9,028 bases of DNA from Chamaesiphon sp. (GTDB lineage: Bacteria; Cyanobacteriota; Cyanobacteriia; Cyanobacteriales; Chamaesiphonaceae), in the NCBI GenBank assembly GCA_020059425.1, contig JAGVCD010000428.1:1-9028 (forward strand), read 5' to 3'. Below, one piece after another: positions 1 through 6,442 of this stretch (the stretch's first letter is position 1; every line of letters begins with the position of its first letter). The notes under the pieces were generated by a model that saw only the letters and a list, made by a program, of their open reading frames with translations, searched no databases and had not been told where the DNA came from. The translations under genes and the position numbers were made by a program.

Positions 1-1620
1 CAAATTGCCGAGGCGATCGACTACTCGATTTCTTCGGTGAAGAGATTTGTGCGGCAAGTGAATCAGAAAATTGAAGGGGCAATTCAGGTGCGATCGCGGC
101 AGGTATGGGTGACGAAATTCTTTGCTTATACGGTCTGGGAATACCGGGTAAATTGGCAAAAAGTGACCAGCTTTTTGACCTCTCAAAAAGCCAGTACAGA
201 CCAACTAGAAACGGCTACGATGGCGGAAAGTTCCCACCTCCATTTTGAGCTAGGGGGGGGGCAAAATGAGCTGGGGGTAGCTCAAAATGAGCTTACATAT
301 AAGAATCAATTTAAAGATCATGTTAAAGAAATTAAGACCTCCCCTACCCCTCCGAAAAAAATCAATGGGCAGAGTGGGGTGAACCCGGAATTGGAATTTA
401 TTTCACCGGAATTAGAAAACGATCTTCAGACTACGGCCACTGGAATACCAGAGCTGATAGAAACAAAATCAGATATTAGTGAGGACAGATCTTCCGCCGC
501 CGCCGAAAAAATGAATATAGCCAGCCGTAGCGCCGCCGCCTTGGGCTTAATCTGTCAAAATAACCCAGATGGTAGTAAGTCTTATGTTCCTAACCCTGCT
601 GGCCAATCTAGAGGCCGATCGGCATGGGTTGACCAAGGAATTGCTTTAGGCTTTTGGGAAAATAAAGAGCAAGCGACCGCGTTTCAAGGTCAAATTGCCC
701 AGTATGCCCGGAATCAAGATTGGTGTCGATCGCCTTTAGACTATGCCAACTCGACTATTAAAGGTTTACTAGCTGGGGATAACCCAAAAGCTGATCGGTA
801 TTGGGAAGCTTGGCGTAACAATCAGCCAATTGGCTGGGAAAATTTATTTGCTTGGGAAATTACTCCAGGTGTGGTAAACACTGCTTTTGCTAATTGGGTA
901 ACAACTCAGTTATTTGACAGCACCAAGTCACCAGCGGCGAATACTGCCGAAGCTGCTAAACAGATTAAATTTAATGCACGGGCATTATGGGAAAGATATC
1001 AGCGGGAAGTGGCTAGAGAGGTGCAAGTAGCCGATGAAGCTCAGCAGCGCGGCCAAGCTTATTTACCACCAGCGGCTTTGCTACCCCGCACTGACCAACC
1101 TACTAATGAACAGACCTATGCAGCGATCGATCGCTTAACCCAGGCGCAAGCAGTTGCTCTACCCGCTACTGGATTACCTCAGCTACCAGCAGTAACAGAG
1201 CCAGAAATTAGCATTGAAGAATATGCAGCTGCCACAGACAAAGCCGACATTATGGAGCGGATGCGCCGGATTGGCGGTTTAGGTGCTTCACGCCAAACTA
1301 GAAGCCCTGAACAACCAGCTTTGAACAAATCTTCAACTCCTGTTGAAATCCGAGCATCGATGACAGTTTTTACAGCTTCTGAACCGCTAGAATCACCCCC
1401 ACCATTACCAGTCAAGCCCTTATCTATGACGCTATTACCAGAGATAATTCATCGCCGGAAAATGCTGGAAACCCAATACCGCAGACAAAAACCGCCTTAT
1501 GATTTGGCAACTGCGGCTAAGTATTTGGTGTGGTCGGAGCAGGGGAATGAAGAAATGAAAATAGAGGCGATTGACTGGTTATCGGTTCATGGAGGAAGCT
1601 TACCGGACAAATCGATTTAA
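1..1620 (+). CDS. Winged-helix replication-initiator-like protein, 5' end missing
   Basis: The frame is open from base 1, so the gene starts outside the window; the GTG at 37 lies inside the DNA-binding domain and is unlikely to be the true start. 539 residues are visible. Residues 2-19 (IAEAIDYSISSVKRFV) look like the turn and recognition helix of a helix-turn-helix, and residues 22-55, ending in WEYRVNWQKV, look like the wing strands seen in phage and plasmid replication proteins. A low-complexity linker follows (about 60-170) with the repeated unit QNEL at 88-91 and 95-98. A second globular-looking part, about 170-345, is rich in Trp and Ala and I do not recognise it; the rest is Pro-rich and probably disordered. 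Domain order resembles replisome organisers of the lambda O or DnaD type (inference), but a plain transcription regulator is possible. The last 21 bp overlap the convergent tape-measure gene. Confidence 0.72.
   Translation, partial: QIAEAIDYSISSVKRFVRQVNQKIEGAIQVRSRQVWVTKFFAYTVWEYRVNWQKVTSFLTSQKASTDQLETATMAESSHLHFELGGGQNELGVAQNELTYKNQFKDHVKEIKTSPTPPKKINGQSGVNPELEFISPELENDLQTTATGIPELIETKSDISEDRSSAAAEKMNIASRSAAALGLICQNNPDGSKSYVPNPAGQSRGRSAWVDQGIALGFWENKEQATAFQGQIAQYARNQDWCRSPLDYANSTIKGLLAGDNPKADRYWEAWRNNQPIGWENLFAWEITPGVVNTAFANWVTTQLFDSTKSPAANTAEAAKQIKFNARALWERYQREVAREVQVADEAQQRGQAYLPPAALLPRTDQPTNEQTYAAIDRLTQAQAVALPATGLPQLPAVTEPEISIEEYAAATDKADIMERMRRIGGLGASRQTRSPEQPALNKSSTPVEIRASMTVFTASEPLESPPPLPVKPLSMTLLPEIIHRRKMLETQYRRQKPPYDLATAAKYLVWSEQGNEEMKIEAIDWLSVHGGSLPDKSI
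241..289. repeat. Perfect 12-bp inverted repeat flanking G runs
   Basis: CATTTTGAGCTA at 241-252 is the exact reverse complement of TAGCTCAAAATG at 278-289. The 25-nt loop between the arms contains a run of nine G (253-261) and a run of five G (273-277). The structure lies within the coding sequence and overlaps the candidate iterons. Confidence 0.75.
241..336. other. Candidate intragenic replication origin: three 21-bp iterons plus AT-rich block
   Basis: GAGCT occurs at 247, 268 and 289, exactly 21 bp apart, about two helical turns. The surrounding bases are related: units two and three share CAAAATGAGCT (262-272 and 283-293), and units one and two are followed by a run of G. The 43 bases from 294 to 336 directly after the array are about 81% A+T. 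Iterons beside an AT-rich unwinding region, placed inside the initiator gene between its DNA-binding and C-terminal parts, is the layout of the lambda origin in gene O (established). That this is an origin is inference. The alternative is a short in-frame protein repeat with no DNA function. Confidence 0.4.
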
Positions 1621-4600
1621 AATACCGCCGTCTCTAATCTCATTGGCAATTACTCCGCGAATAGCTTGGGTAAACTTGGGGCCAAGTTGATCATTAACTG
1701 CTGGCTGCGATTTGCCATCAGATTGTAGATTGACATCGAACTTTCCATTTAGTAACCCGCCTAAGCCGCTGAAATTACCACCAGATAGACTGCTGCTATT
1801 GCCGCCAATAACTCCACCGCGATCGTAATTGAGGATGCCATTAGGAAACTTTTGATGATAAGCCGCTGTCTCTGGCAGATTAAGTATTCGTTCGCCGCGC
1901 TTGCCCACGATTACCGTCGCGCCTTGTCCTTCGCGTCGGATAGCTGCTGCGATCGCCCCATTACCAGCTCCGAAGGCTTCATGACCTTGACCACCAGGAA
2001 TCAGGCCACCATCAGCAAAGCCTAAGATACCGCCGATAAAGTTTACTGCTCCGCCTAGGATGCCAGCATTAGAACCTTTCCCACCACCACCATCAAATAA
2101 TTGGTCAGTAAACTTCTGTGCCAATATTTTGATCATGCCCTGTACGATATTATTGAGGGCACTTTGCCAGATTTCATCAAAGCTTTTGGTTCCGGAAATT
2201 AGCTCGGTTATGAAGCCCTGGACTTCACTACGGGCAAGCTTTTGTAGTGCAGTAGTACTAGCATTAATGGAGTTAGACAGCGTATCAAATTCTTGGGTAA
2301 TGCTGGCTAGATTGATGCTGTGGAGTTTGTCGATCGCCTGACTAGCGCTATCAACTTGTTGCTGGGGAATTTGGGTTCCACCAGCTCTGGTCTTGGCCAC
2401 CTGATAGCTGAAATCGGCCTTTTGTTTGTAGTAGCGTAAATCTTCATTGCCGATCGCAGCGGCTCGACCGGGTACTGCGGCTTCTCTAAATTGGCCTTGA
2501 GCGATTAAATTCTTACTTTGTTGCTGGGCTAAATCTACGCCGGGGCTGTAGAGCAAATCGGTGGTCGATACCTTTTGACGGGCTTCTACAGTTTCGGCTA
2601 AGGCGGCTTTGATTAAGGCTTGGCTGGCTAGTACTTTGAAAGCGGCATTCTTATTGTCATCGGCTTGGGCAATTAGCTTTTCCACATCCCCAATTAACTT
2701 ATTCAAGTCGGGGTCAATGATGCCGATATCACCTAGCGATTGTTGACGCTCCCGCAGAGTGTTTAGACTTTCTTGCAGCTGACCCTTGGTTTTTTCAACT
2801 TCGCTAGTTAATTTAGTCTGGTCGATTTCAAACTGAATTTTGACCTTAGTTGGTTCATCTGGCGCATTCTTTAACTTAGTTTCTAGGGCATCAACCTTTA
2901 CCCGTTGGGTTTCTTTATCTACTAACTGCCGAGACTTCTCGTTCTGAGTGTTAACAGTGCCCTGAAAATCGGTAGCATTAGCGGCTTTGCGTTGCTGATA
3001 ATTACTTTCAGCTGTTTGTTTGCGACCTACTAAAGCAGCCCGTTCTTGATTAAAATCAATGGCTTCTAACTTGGGATTGCTGATTCCGAGCCGTTGATTT
3101 TCCACTAGGCGTTTTTTGTCAGTATTTAGATTGGCCAGAGCATCATTAACTTTAGCTACTTCCTTATCTCGCTTGGCCTTGCCTTTGACATCGCTAATTT
3201 CTTGGTCAACAGCAGCGATCGACACTTTATCAGTGAGGCCAGCTTTGCGGGTTTCTAGGCTAGCTACCTTTTGGCTGGCGTTATTAGTGATGCCCTGGTC
3301 ACGGCGATCGCGGGTAGCATCTAACTGCTGGTCGGTGGTTTTACGTTTGGCCAGGACATCATTCTGAGCCTTTTGCACTTCTAGCACTCGTAACTCGGAT
3401 TTTCGCAATTCCTCATTCTTAGAAATTACCTCTTCAACAGCCTGAATCTGGCCGCTATAGTCCATATTGTCAGAGCCACCGACCGCAATCTTAGACTCGC
3501 GATCGGCCTTTAGTCTTTCGATGGTTTGCTGGCTCTCAATCTTTTTCCTGTCGTATTTGTCATTAATGGCTTGGCGATCGCTTTGGTAGCGTAGATTTCC
3601 TTTGGCTTGACCATCACTGCTTTTAGTTTCAGCTTCCCGTAATTTCCCCCTGTCTAGCTGTTGGTCAGCAGCATCAACTTGGCTTTGAGACTTTTGTCTA
3701 GCGCTGTTGCCTTGCTTGGCTTTCCTTTCATCAGCTGCTCGTTTTTCTAAGGCTTTTTTGACTAAAGGATCTTTTCTTATTTCTCCCAGGTTATAAAACA
3801 GATCACCGGGATTGTAATTAGGCTGAGTGTTTTCTGGTTGCTTTTTAGAGGCTTTTCGTTTGCCTAAGACATCGTTTTGAGCTTTTTGTACTTCTAACAC
3901 CCGCAATTCAGACTTGCGTAGCTCCTCGTTTCTTTGAATCACAGCCTGAATGACATTAATCTGACCCAGATAGTTAGCGCCGTCGTTGCGGTTGTACTTA
4001 ATTTCTTGACCACGCTTGATATCTAGCTTCTCGATCGCCTGGGCATTCTTGGCGTATTTGCCATCAAATTTATTATTGATAGCTTGGCGCTGGGTCTCGT
4101 AATTGAAGTTTCTGGCGATCGGTAACTTACCCGCCCTGGCTTCTTTCTCTTTAACGCTACCTGTTTCTAGCTCTAGGCTGGCGTTAATTAGCTGAGTTTG
4201 CAGCTTCTGCCAGCTGGTGGTTACTTTGTCTTGAGATTTTTGCTCAGTGATTTGCCCTTTCTGGGCAGCTTTGGCCGCTCTTAGCTGCTCTCTTTGCTCC
4301 TTTCGGTCTTGTCTTCCCTGCTCTTTGTATTTTGCTAGTTTTTCGGGGTCAGTTTCTCCCTGATACTGTTGACCCCCTTTACCTTTGCGCGGGTCTGGCT
4401 TGAATCCTCTCTTACTGGCAATCATTACAGGTACTACATCAGTAATGCTTTTGCCAATATCTTTGCCAGCTGCTTGACCAACCGACTCAGCATTAGGTAG
4501 CTTCCAGTTTTGCAATCCTTGATTAGCAGTAGCTTGTAGCCTACTAACTAAGCCCTTGCCAGCTATATCACCGCCTTTTTGTCCGGCTTTGTCCATCTGG

Positions 4601-4653
4601 GATAAGAACTGTCGATCGTCTGCGACCAGAAGGATTGATACGTTGTTGTTCAT
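1600..4653 (-). CDS. Phage tail tape-measure-like protein
   Basis: 1017 residues, ATG start. A tape-measure protein sets tail length and is ejected during DNA injection. Residues about 100-690 are highly charged and Lys, Gln and Glu rich, predicted as long helix or coiled coil. Residues 805-856 (amphipathic helices ending in QLFDGGGG), the Gly-rich hydrophobic segment 863-880, FADGGLIPGG at 879-888 and GERILNLPETA at 920-930 form a C-terminal block very like lambda-type tape measures. Residues 182-267 and 353-438 are an internal duplication. By the usual rule of about 0.15 nm per residue it would span a tail of about 150 nm (inference). No chaperone, tail tube or baseplate gene is nearby, so it may be a remnant, a captured gene, or part of a phage-plasmid that continues outside. 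No Shine-Dalgarno sequence is obvious before the ATG. A large coiled-coil protein of other function is the main alternative. Confidence 0.75.
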   Translation of the reverse strand: MNNNVSILLVADDRQFLSQMDKAGQKGGDIAGKGLVSRLQATANQGLQNWKLPNAESVGQAAGKDIGKSITDVVPVMIASKRGFKPDPRKGKGGQQYQGETDPEKLAKYKEQGRQDRKEQREQLRAAKAAQKGQITEQKSQDKVTTSWQKLQTQLINASLELETGSVKEKEARAGKLPIARNFNYETQRQAINNKFDGKYAKNAQAIEKLDIKRGQEIKYNRNDGANYLGQINVIQAVIQRNEELRKSELRVLEVQKAQNDVLGKRKASKKQPENTQPNYNPGDLFYNLGEIRKDPLVKKALEKRAADERKAKQGNSARQKSQSQVDAADQQLDRGKLREAETKSSDGQAKGNLRYQSDRQAINDKYDRKKIESQQTIERLKADRESKIAVGGSDNMDYSGQIQAVEEVISKNEELRKSELRVLEVQKAQNDVLAKRKTTDQQLDATRDRRDQGITNNASQKVASLETRKAGLTDKVSIAAVDQEISDVKGKAKRDKEVAKVNDALANLNTDKKRLVENQRLGISNPKLEAIDFNQERAALVGRKQTAESNYQQRKAANATDFQGTVNTQNEKSRQLVDKETQRVKVDALETKLKNAPDEPTKVKIQFEIDQTKLTSEVEKTKGQLQESLNTLRERQQSLGDIGIIDPDLNKLIGDVEKLIAQADDNKNAAFKVLASQALIKAALAETVEARQKVSTTDLLYSPGVDLAQQQSKNLIAQGQFREAAVPGRAAAIGNEDLRYYKQKADFSYQVAKTRAGGTQIPQQQVDSASQAIDKLHSINLASITQEFDTLSNSINASTTALQKLARSEVQGFITELISGTKSFDEIWQSALNNIVQGMIKILAQKFTDQLFDGGGGKGSNAGILGGAVNFIGGILGFADGGLIPGGQGHEAFGAGNGAIAAAIRREGQGATVIVGKRGERILNLPETAAYHQKFPNGILNYDRGGVIGGNSSSLSGGNFSGLGGLLNGKFDVNLQSDGKSQPAVNDQLGPKFTQAIRGVIANEIRDGGILNRFVR
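3340..3597 (-). repeat. Internal duplication, copy 2 (residues 353-438 of the tape-measure-like protein)
   Basis: Second copy of the 86-residue segment. Residues 413-434 equal 242-263 of copy 1, yet 15 of the 22 codons differ, all silently. The duplication is therefore old and the protein sequence has been held by selection. Confidence 0.85.
3853..4110 (-). repeat. Internal duplication, copy 1 (residues 182-267 of the tape-measure-like protein)
   Basis: This segment aligns without gaps, at an offset of exactly 171 residues (513 bp), with copy 2. Matching landmarks are RQAINNKFD versus RQAINDKYD, GQINVIQAVI versus GQIQAVEEVI, and a 22-residue stretch (242-263) that is identical in both. Confidence 0.85.
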
Positions 4654-4680
4654 TTTGGGTTGAAAGTATTGCTATTAGAC

Positions 4681-4709
4681 ATTAAATTGCAGTTGCATTG
4701 GCTTGTTAA
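4681..4709 (-). promoter_or_regulatory. Possible sigma70-type promoter for the tape-measure-like gene
   Basis: On the minus strand TTAACA (4709-4704) is followed by 17 bp and TTTAAT (4686-4681), about 30 bp before the ATG at 4653. Predicted from sequence only. It overlaps the plus-strand promoter, so the two would compete or be controlled together. Confidence 0.4.
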
Positions 4710-4722
4710 CATGCTTTATAAT
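4693..4722 (+). promoter_or_regulatory. Sigma70-type promoter reading toward 4841-6341
   Basis: TTGCAT (4693-4698), an 18-bp spacer and a consensus TATAAT (4717-4722). The spacer contains GCTTGTTAACATGC (4701-4714), a palindrome apart from one mismatched pair. The 12-mer TAACATGCTTTA (4707-4718) overlaps the -10 box and recurs at 8775-8786 in the other divergent region, suggesting a shared operator. The predicted start is near 4729, giving a leader of about 110 nt. Confidence 0.55.
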
Positions 4723-4736
4723 GGTAGTTATAAATT

Positions 4737-4755
4737 ATCAGATTTCTGATTTTTT
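4737..4755 (+). terminator. Small hairpin with T tract in the leader (possible pause or attenuator)
   Basis: ATCAGA (4737-4742), TT, TCTGAT (4745-4750), then five T. The stem is short and AT-rich, so termination would be weak. It begins less than 10 nt after the predicted transcription start at about 4729, which suggests pausing or attenuation rather than the end of a transcript. The rest of the leader, to 4840, holds one HIP1 site (4767-4774) and nothing else that I recognise. Confidence 0.3.
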
Positions 4756-4840
4756 ATATGCGAATGGCGATCGCCTGTCTGGGAAGAACTAACGATCGCC
4801 ACTCTAACCCAACCTTGTGAAAAGTGAGTTATTTTTTATT

Positions 4841-5338
4841 ATGCCTCAGACCTGGACTTACCCAACGATACAGGCGCAACCCTGTGACTTTATTTGTGGC
4901 TACTTTTCGCCGTTGCTGCAAGTTTTGGACCATATTGTTTACCCCAACGGGAATATTTTGCTGACTGCCACCAGAATATTTTCAGCTGATTTTGTCCGGC
5001 CAATTGATGAAACATTCTTATTGGCTCCGGGGGATGAAGTTATTGCTAAACCGCAGCTGCATTATGGGGACATTGTTTCAGCCAGGGGTACTTATCAGCC
5101 CTTTGATACTTACCTGGCGATCGGGGTCAGTATTCAAGAGATTTCTCTAGAAGATAACTGGCTGCAATCTTGGGATGTGCAACTAAATGGCCAAAACATC
5201 GGCGATGTGATTTGGGAGACTGACAAAGGCTGTTCCTGTAATGGCCTTCACTATCGTTCTGTTTATCAGGCGGCGAATGTCGCTGCTGAAGAATTTCAAA
5301 TTCGTAAGGCTGTTGCTGTTCTAGAGCCAGTTTTTTAA
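4841..5338 (+). CDS. Hypothetical protein, 165 aa
   Basis: I do not recognise a family. The protein begins MPQTWTYPTI and looks soluble, mostly beta with alternating hydrophobics; it has no signal peptide and no membrane segment. Four Cys are present: C15, C19 and the pair C131 and C133 in GCSCNG, so metal binding is conceivable but unsupported. The C-terminal part (about 112-155), with LNGQNIGDVIW followed by YRSVYQAANVAAEEF, reads like a small strand-plus-helix module. An in-frame GTG at 4817 would add eight residues. I prefer the ATG at 4841 because neither start has a good ribosome site and ATG followed by CC also begins three other genes here. It is followed after 46 bp by the DUF5895 gene and probably shares its transcript. 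Confidence 0.65.
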   Translation: MPQTWTYPTIQAQPCDFICGYFSPLLQVLDHIVYPNGNILLTATRIFSADFVRPIDETFLLAPGDEVIAKPQLHYGDIVSARGTYQPFDTYLAIGVSIQEISLEDNWLQSWDVQLNGQNIGDVIWETDKGCSCNGLHYRSVYQAANVAAEEFQIRKAVAVLEPVF

Positions 5339-5348
5339 CTTAATCATT

Positions 5349-5366
5349 GCTGCCTTTACTGGCAGC
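5349..5366 (+). other. Intergenic hairpin between the 165-aa gene and the DUF5895 gene
   Basis: GCTGCC (5349-5354), a 6-nt loop and GGCAGC (5361-5366), extendable by one G-U and one A-U pair. No T tract follows, so it is more likely an RNA-processing or stability element than a terminator. Confidence 0.4.
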
Positions 5367-5384
5367 GAACCACTCACTAAAACC

Positions 5385-6341
5385 ATGCCTACCAAGAAAA
5401 CTACTAAAACCATCCAACCCGAAATTATGAACCCACTTGAACCTGAAATTTTAGACGAACAAATCTTGGATCACCCAGATGTTGATCAACAGATGCAGTT
5501 TGATGCTTACCATTACGATGATGACTCTGTAATATTGCCAAAGGCATCACAGGAGTATGACCCTTATTTAGATGACAGCTACTCCGACCCAGATGCTACT
5601 TATCCCCGAATCCAAACATTGCGCGGCGAAGGTGCCCAAAAACCCTGCTGGTTTATCCCTCAGTCACAACTTGATCAGGCGGGCTGGCTTGACCCTAACC
5701 CAGAATTATCAACCTATCACTTTGCTGGTGGCGACTCCGAAGACGGCTTGATATTGTATCAACCGCGCTTACTGGTAGCAGCCAAAACCACCTTACTTGC
5801 TTTCGATCGCGAAGCTAGCACGAAGGCTAACCGGATGATTCTATGTGGTGACTACAACCGCCTGTCGGAAGAAGTGAAAGAAAACTATGGGATGGTGCAA
5901 TTCTTGCGGCTGTACCTACTGGACGAAAACAATGCCCCACTGGCCGAAATGCCCTTTGAGTTTCGAGCAAAGGGAGCCACTAGAGCAACCTTTGTAAAAC
6001 AGTGGGAGCAAAACTGTGATGAGATTACTCGGCATCACTGCAAATCAGTTGGTAAACCCTTTGCTAAACGGAATGCTGCTTATCGATCGCTCTGTGTCTT
6101 TATTCCCCAACTGACTAAAGAGAAAGTAGAGACTACTAAGGCCAACGTGATGGCCACTAAAGTAACTGGTCATGTGCGATCAACTGCTGATAACTGGGTA
6201 ACTTATTTTCTGGGCAGGAATGAAAATGCCGATTGGTACATGGGCGTGATGGATGCGGGGCGATCGCTGATATCTGGAGTACGAACTGATCAGGTAGCAG
6301 AATTACTAGAGAGTAAAAATCTGTTGATGCTTCCTGGTTAG
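5385..6341 (+). CDS. DUF5895 domain-containing protein
   Basis: 318 residues, function unknown. The N-terminal part, about 11-70, is acidic and probably disordered (repeated E, D and Y). The conserved-looking body starts at YPRIQTLRG (73-81), followed by WFIPQSQLDQAGW (89-101), LLVAAKTTLLAFDREAS (about 128-144) and FRAKGATRATFVKQW, features I associate with the cyanobacterial DUF5895 family from memory. The family is found largely on accessory elements of cyanobacteria; no reaction is known and I see no catalytic motif. The start ATG follows TAAAACC with no Shine-Dalgarno sequence, the same 12-base context (TAAAACCATGCC) as the small gene at 7444. Length fits the family. A strong hairpin closes the gene at 6350-6377. 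A single-stranded-DNA or phage-recombination role would be speculation. Confidence 0.75.
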   Translation: MPTKKTTKTIQPEIMNPLEPEILDEQILDHPDVDQQMQFDAYHYDDDSVILPKASQEYDPYLDDSYSDPDATYPRIQTLRGEGAQKPCWFIPQSQLDQAGWLDPNPELSTYHFAGGDSEDGLILYQPRLLVAAKTTLLAFDREASTKANRMILCGDYNRLSEEVKENYGMVQFLRLYLLDENNAPLAEMPFEFRAKGATRATFVKQWEQNCDEITRHHCKSVGKPFAKRNAAYRSLCVFIPQLTKEKVETTKANVMATKVTGHVRSTADNWVTYFLGRNENADWYMGVMDAGRSLISGVRTDQVAELLESKNLLMLPG

Positions 6342-6349
6342 CAGGGTAT

Positions 6350-6377
6350 TTGTCTCCGTAACTGGTTACGGAGACAA
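6350..6377 (+). terminator. Perfect 13-bp hairpin after the DUF5895 gene
   Basis: TTGTCTCCGTAAC (6350-6362) and GTTACGGAGACAA (6365-6377) are exact reverse complements; with a realistic loop the stem is 12 bp around CTGG. It begins 9 bp after the stop codon. Only three T follow (6380-6382), so it is a non-canonical terminator or a 3'-end stabiliser. Confidence 0.6.
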
Positions 6378-6418
6378 CCTTTAAAAAGTCCTTAAATGCA
6401 AACTTCGCAAACCTATAA

Positions 6419-6436
6419 AATCCACGCGCGTGGATT
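6419..6436. promoter_or_regulatory. 18-bp perfect palindrome at the methyltransferase start (candidate operator)
   Basis: AATCCACGCGCGTGGATT is fully self-complementary and ends six bases before the TTG start. A -10-like TATAAA (6414-6419) touches its left edge, and its right arm contains the only Shine-Dalgarno-like bases (GGA at 6432-6434). A protein bound here would block transcription and a folded RNA would hide the ribosome site. An 18-bp perfect palindrome is expected about 0.03 times in a window this long. Confidence 0.6.
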
Positions 6437-6442
6437 ATTCAC

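Noticed and set aside
37..39. GTG as the start of the first gene
   Set aside because: The frame is open to base 1 and the upstream codons supply the first half of a helix-turn-helix, so the start lies outside the window.
241..293. CRISPR-like or satellite repeat array
   Set aside because: Only three short units, in frame within a gene and partly degenerate; this fits iterons or a peptide repeat, not CRISPR.
1179..1415. 78-residue minus-strand open frame
   Set aside because: It lies wholly inside the replication-type gene on the other strand, has no family features and no ribosome site, and is explained as a shadow frame.
2060..3367. Two plus-strand open frames (2060-2341 and 3116-3367) opposite the tape-measure-like gene
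   Set aside because: Ser- and Leu-rich composition is what the reverse of a Gln-, Lys- and Asp-rich coiled-coil gene gives; no promoter or ribosome site is seen.
4767..4774. GCGATCGC in the leader as a specific operator
   Set aside because: This is the HIP1 palindrome, spread through cyanobacterial DNA, including at least six other places here.
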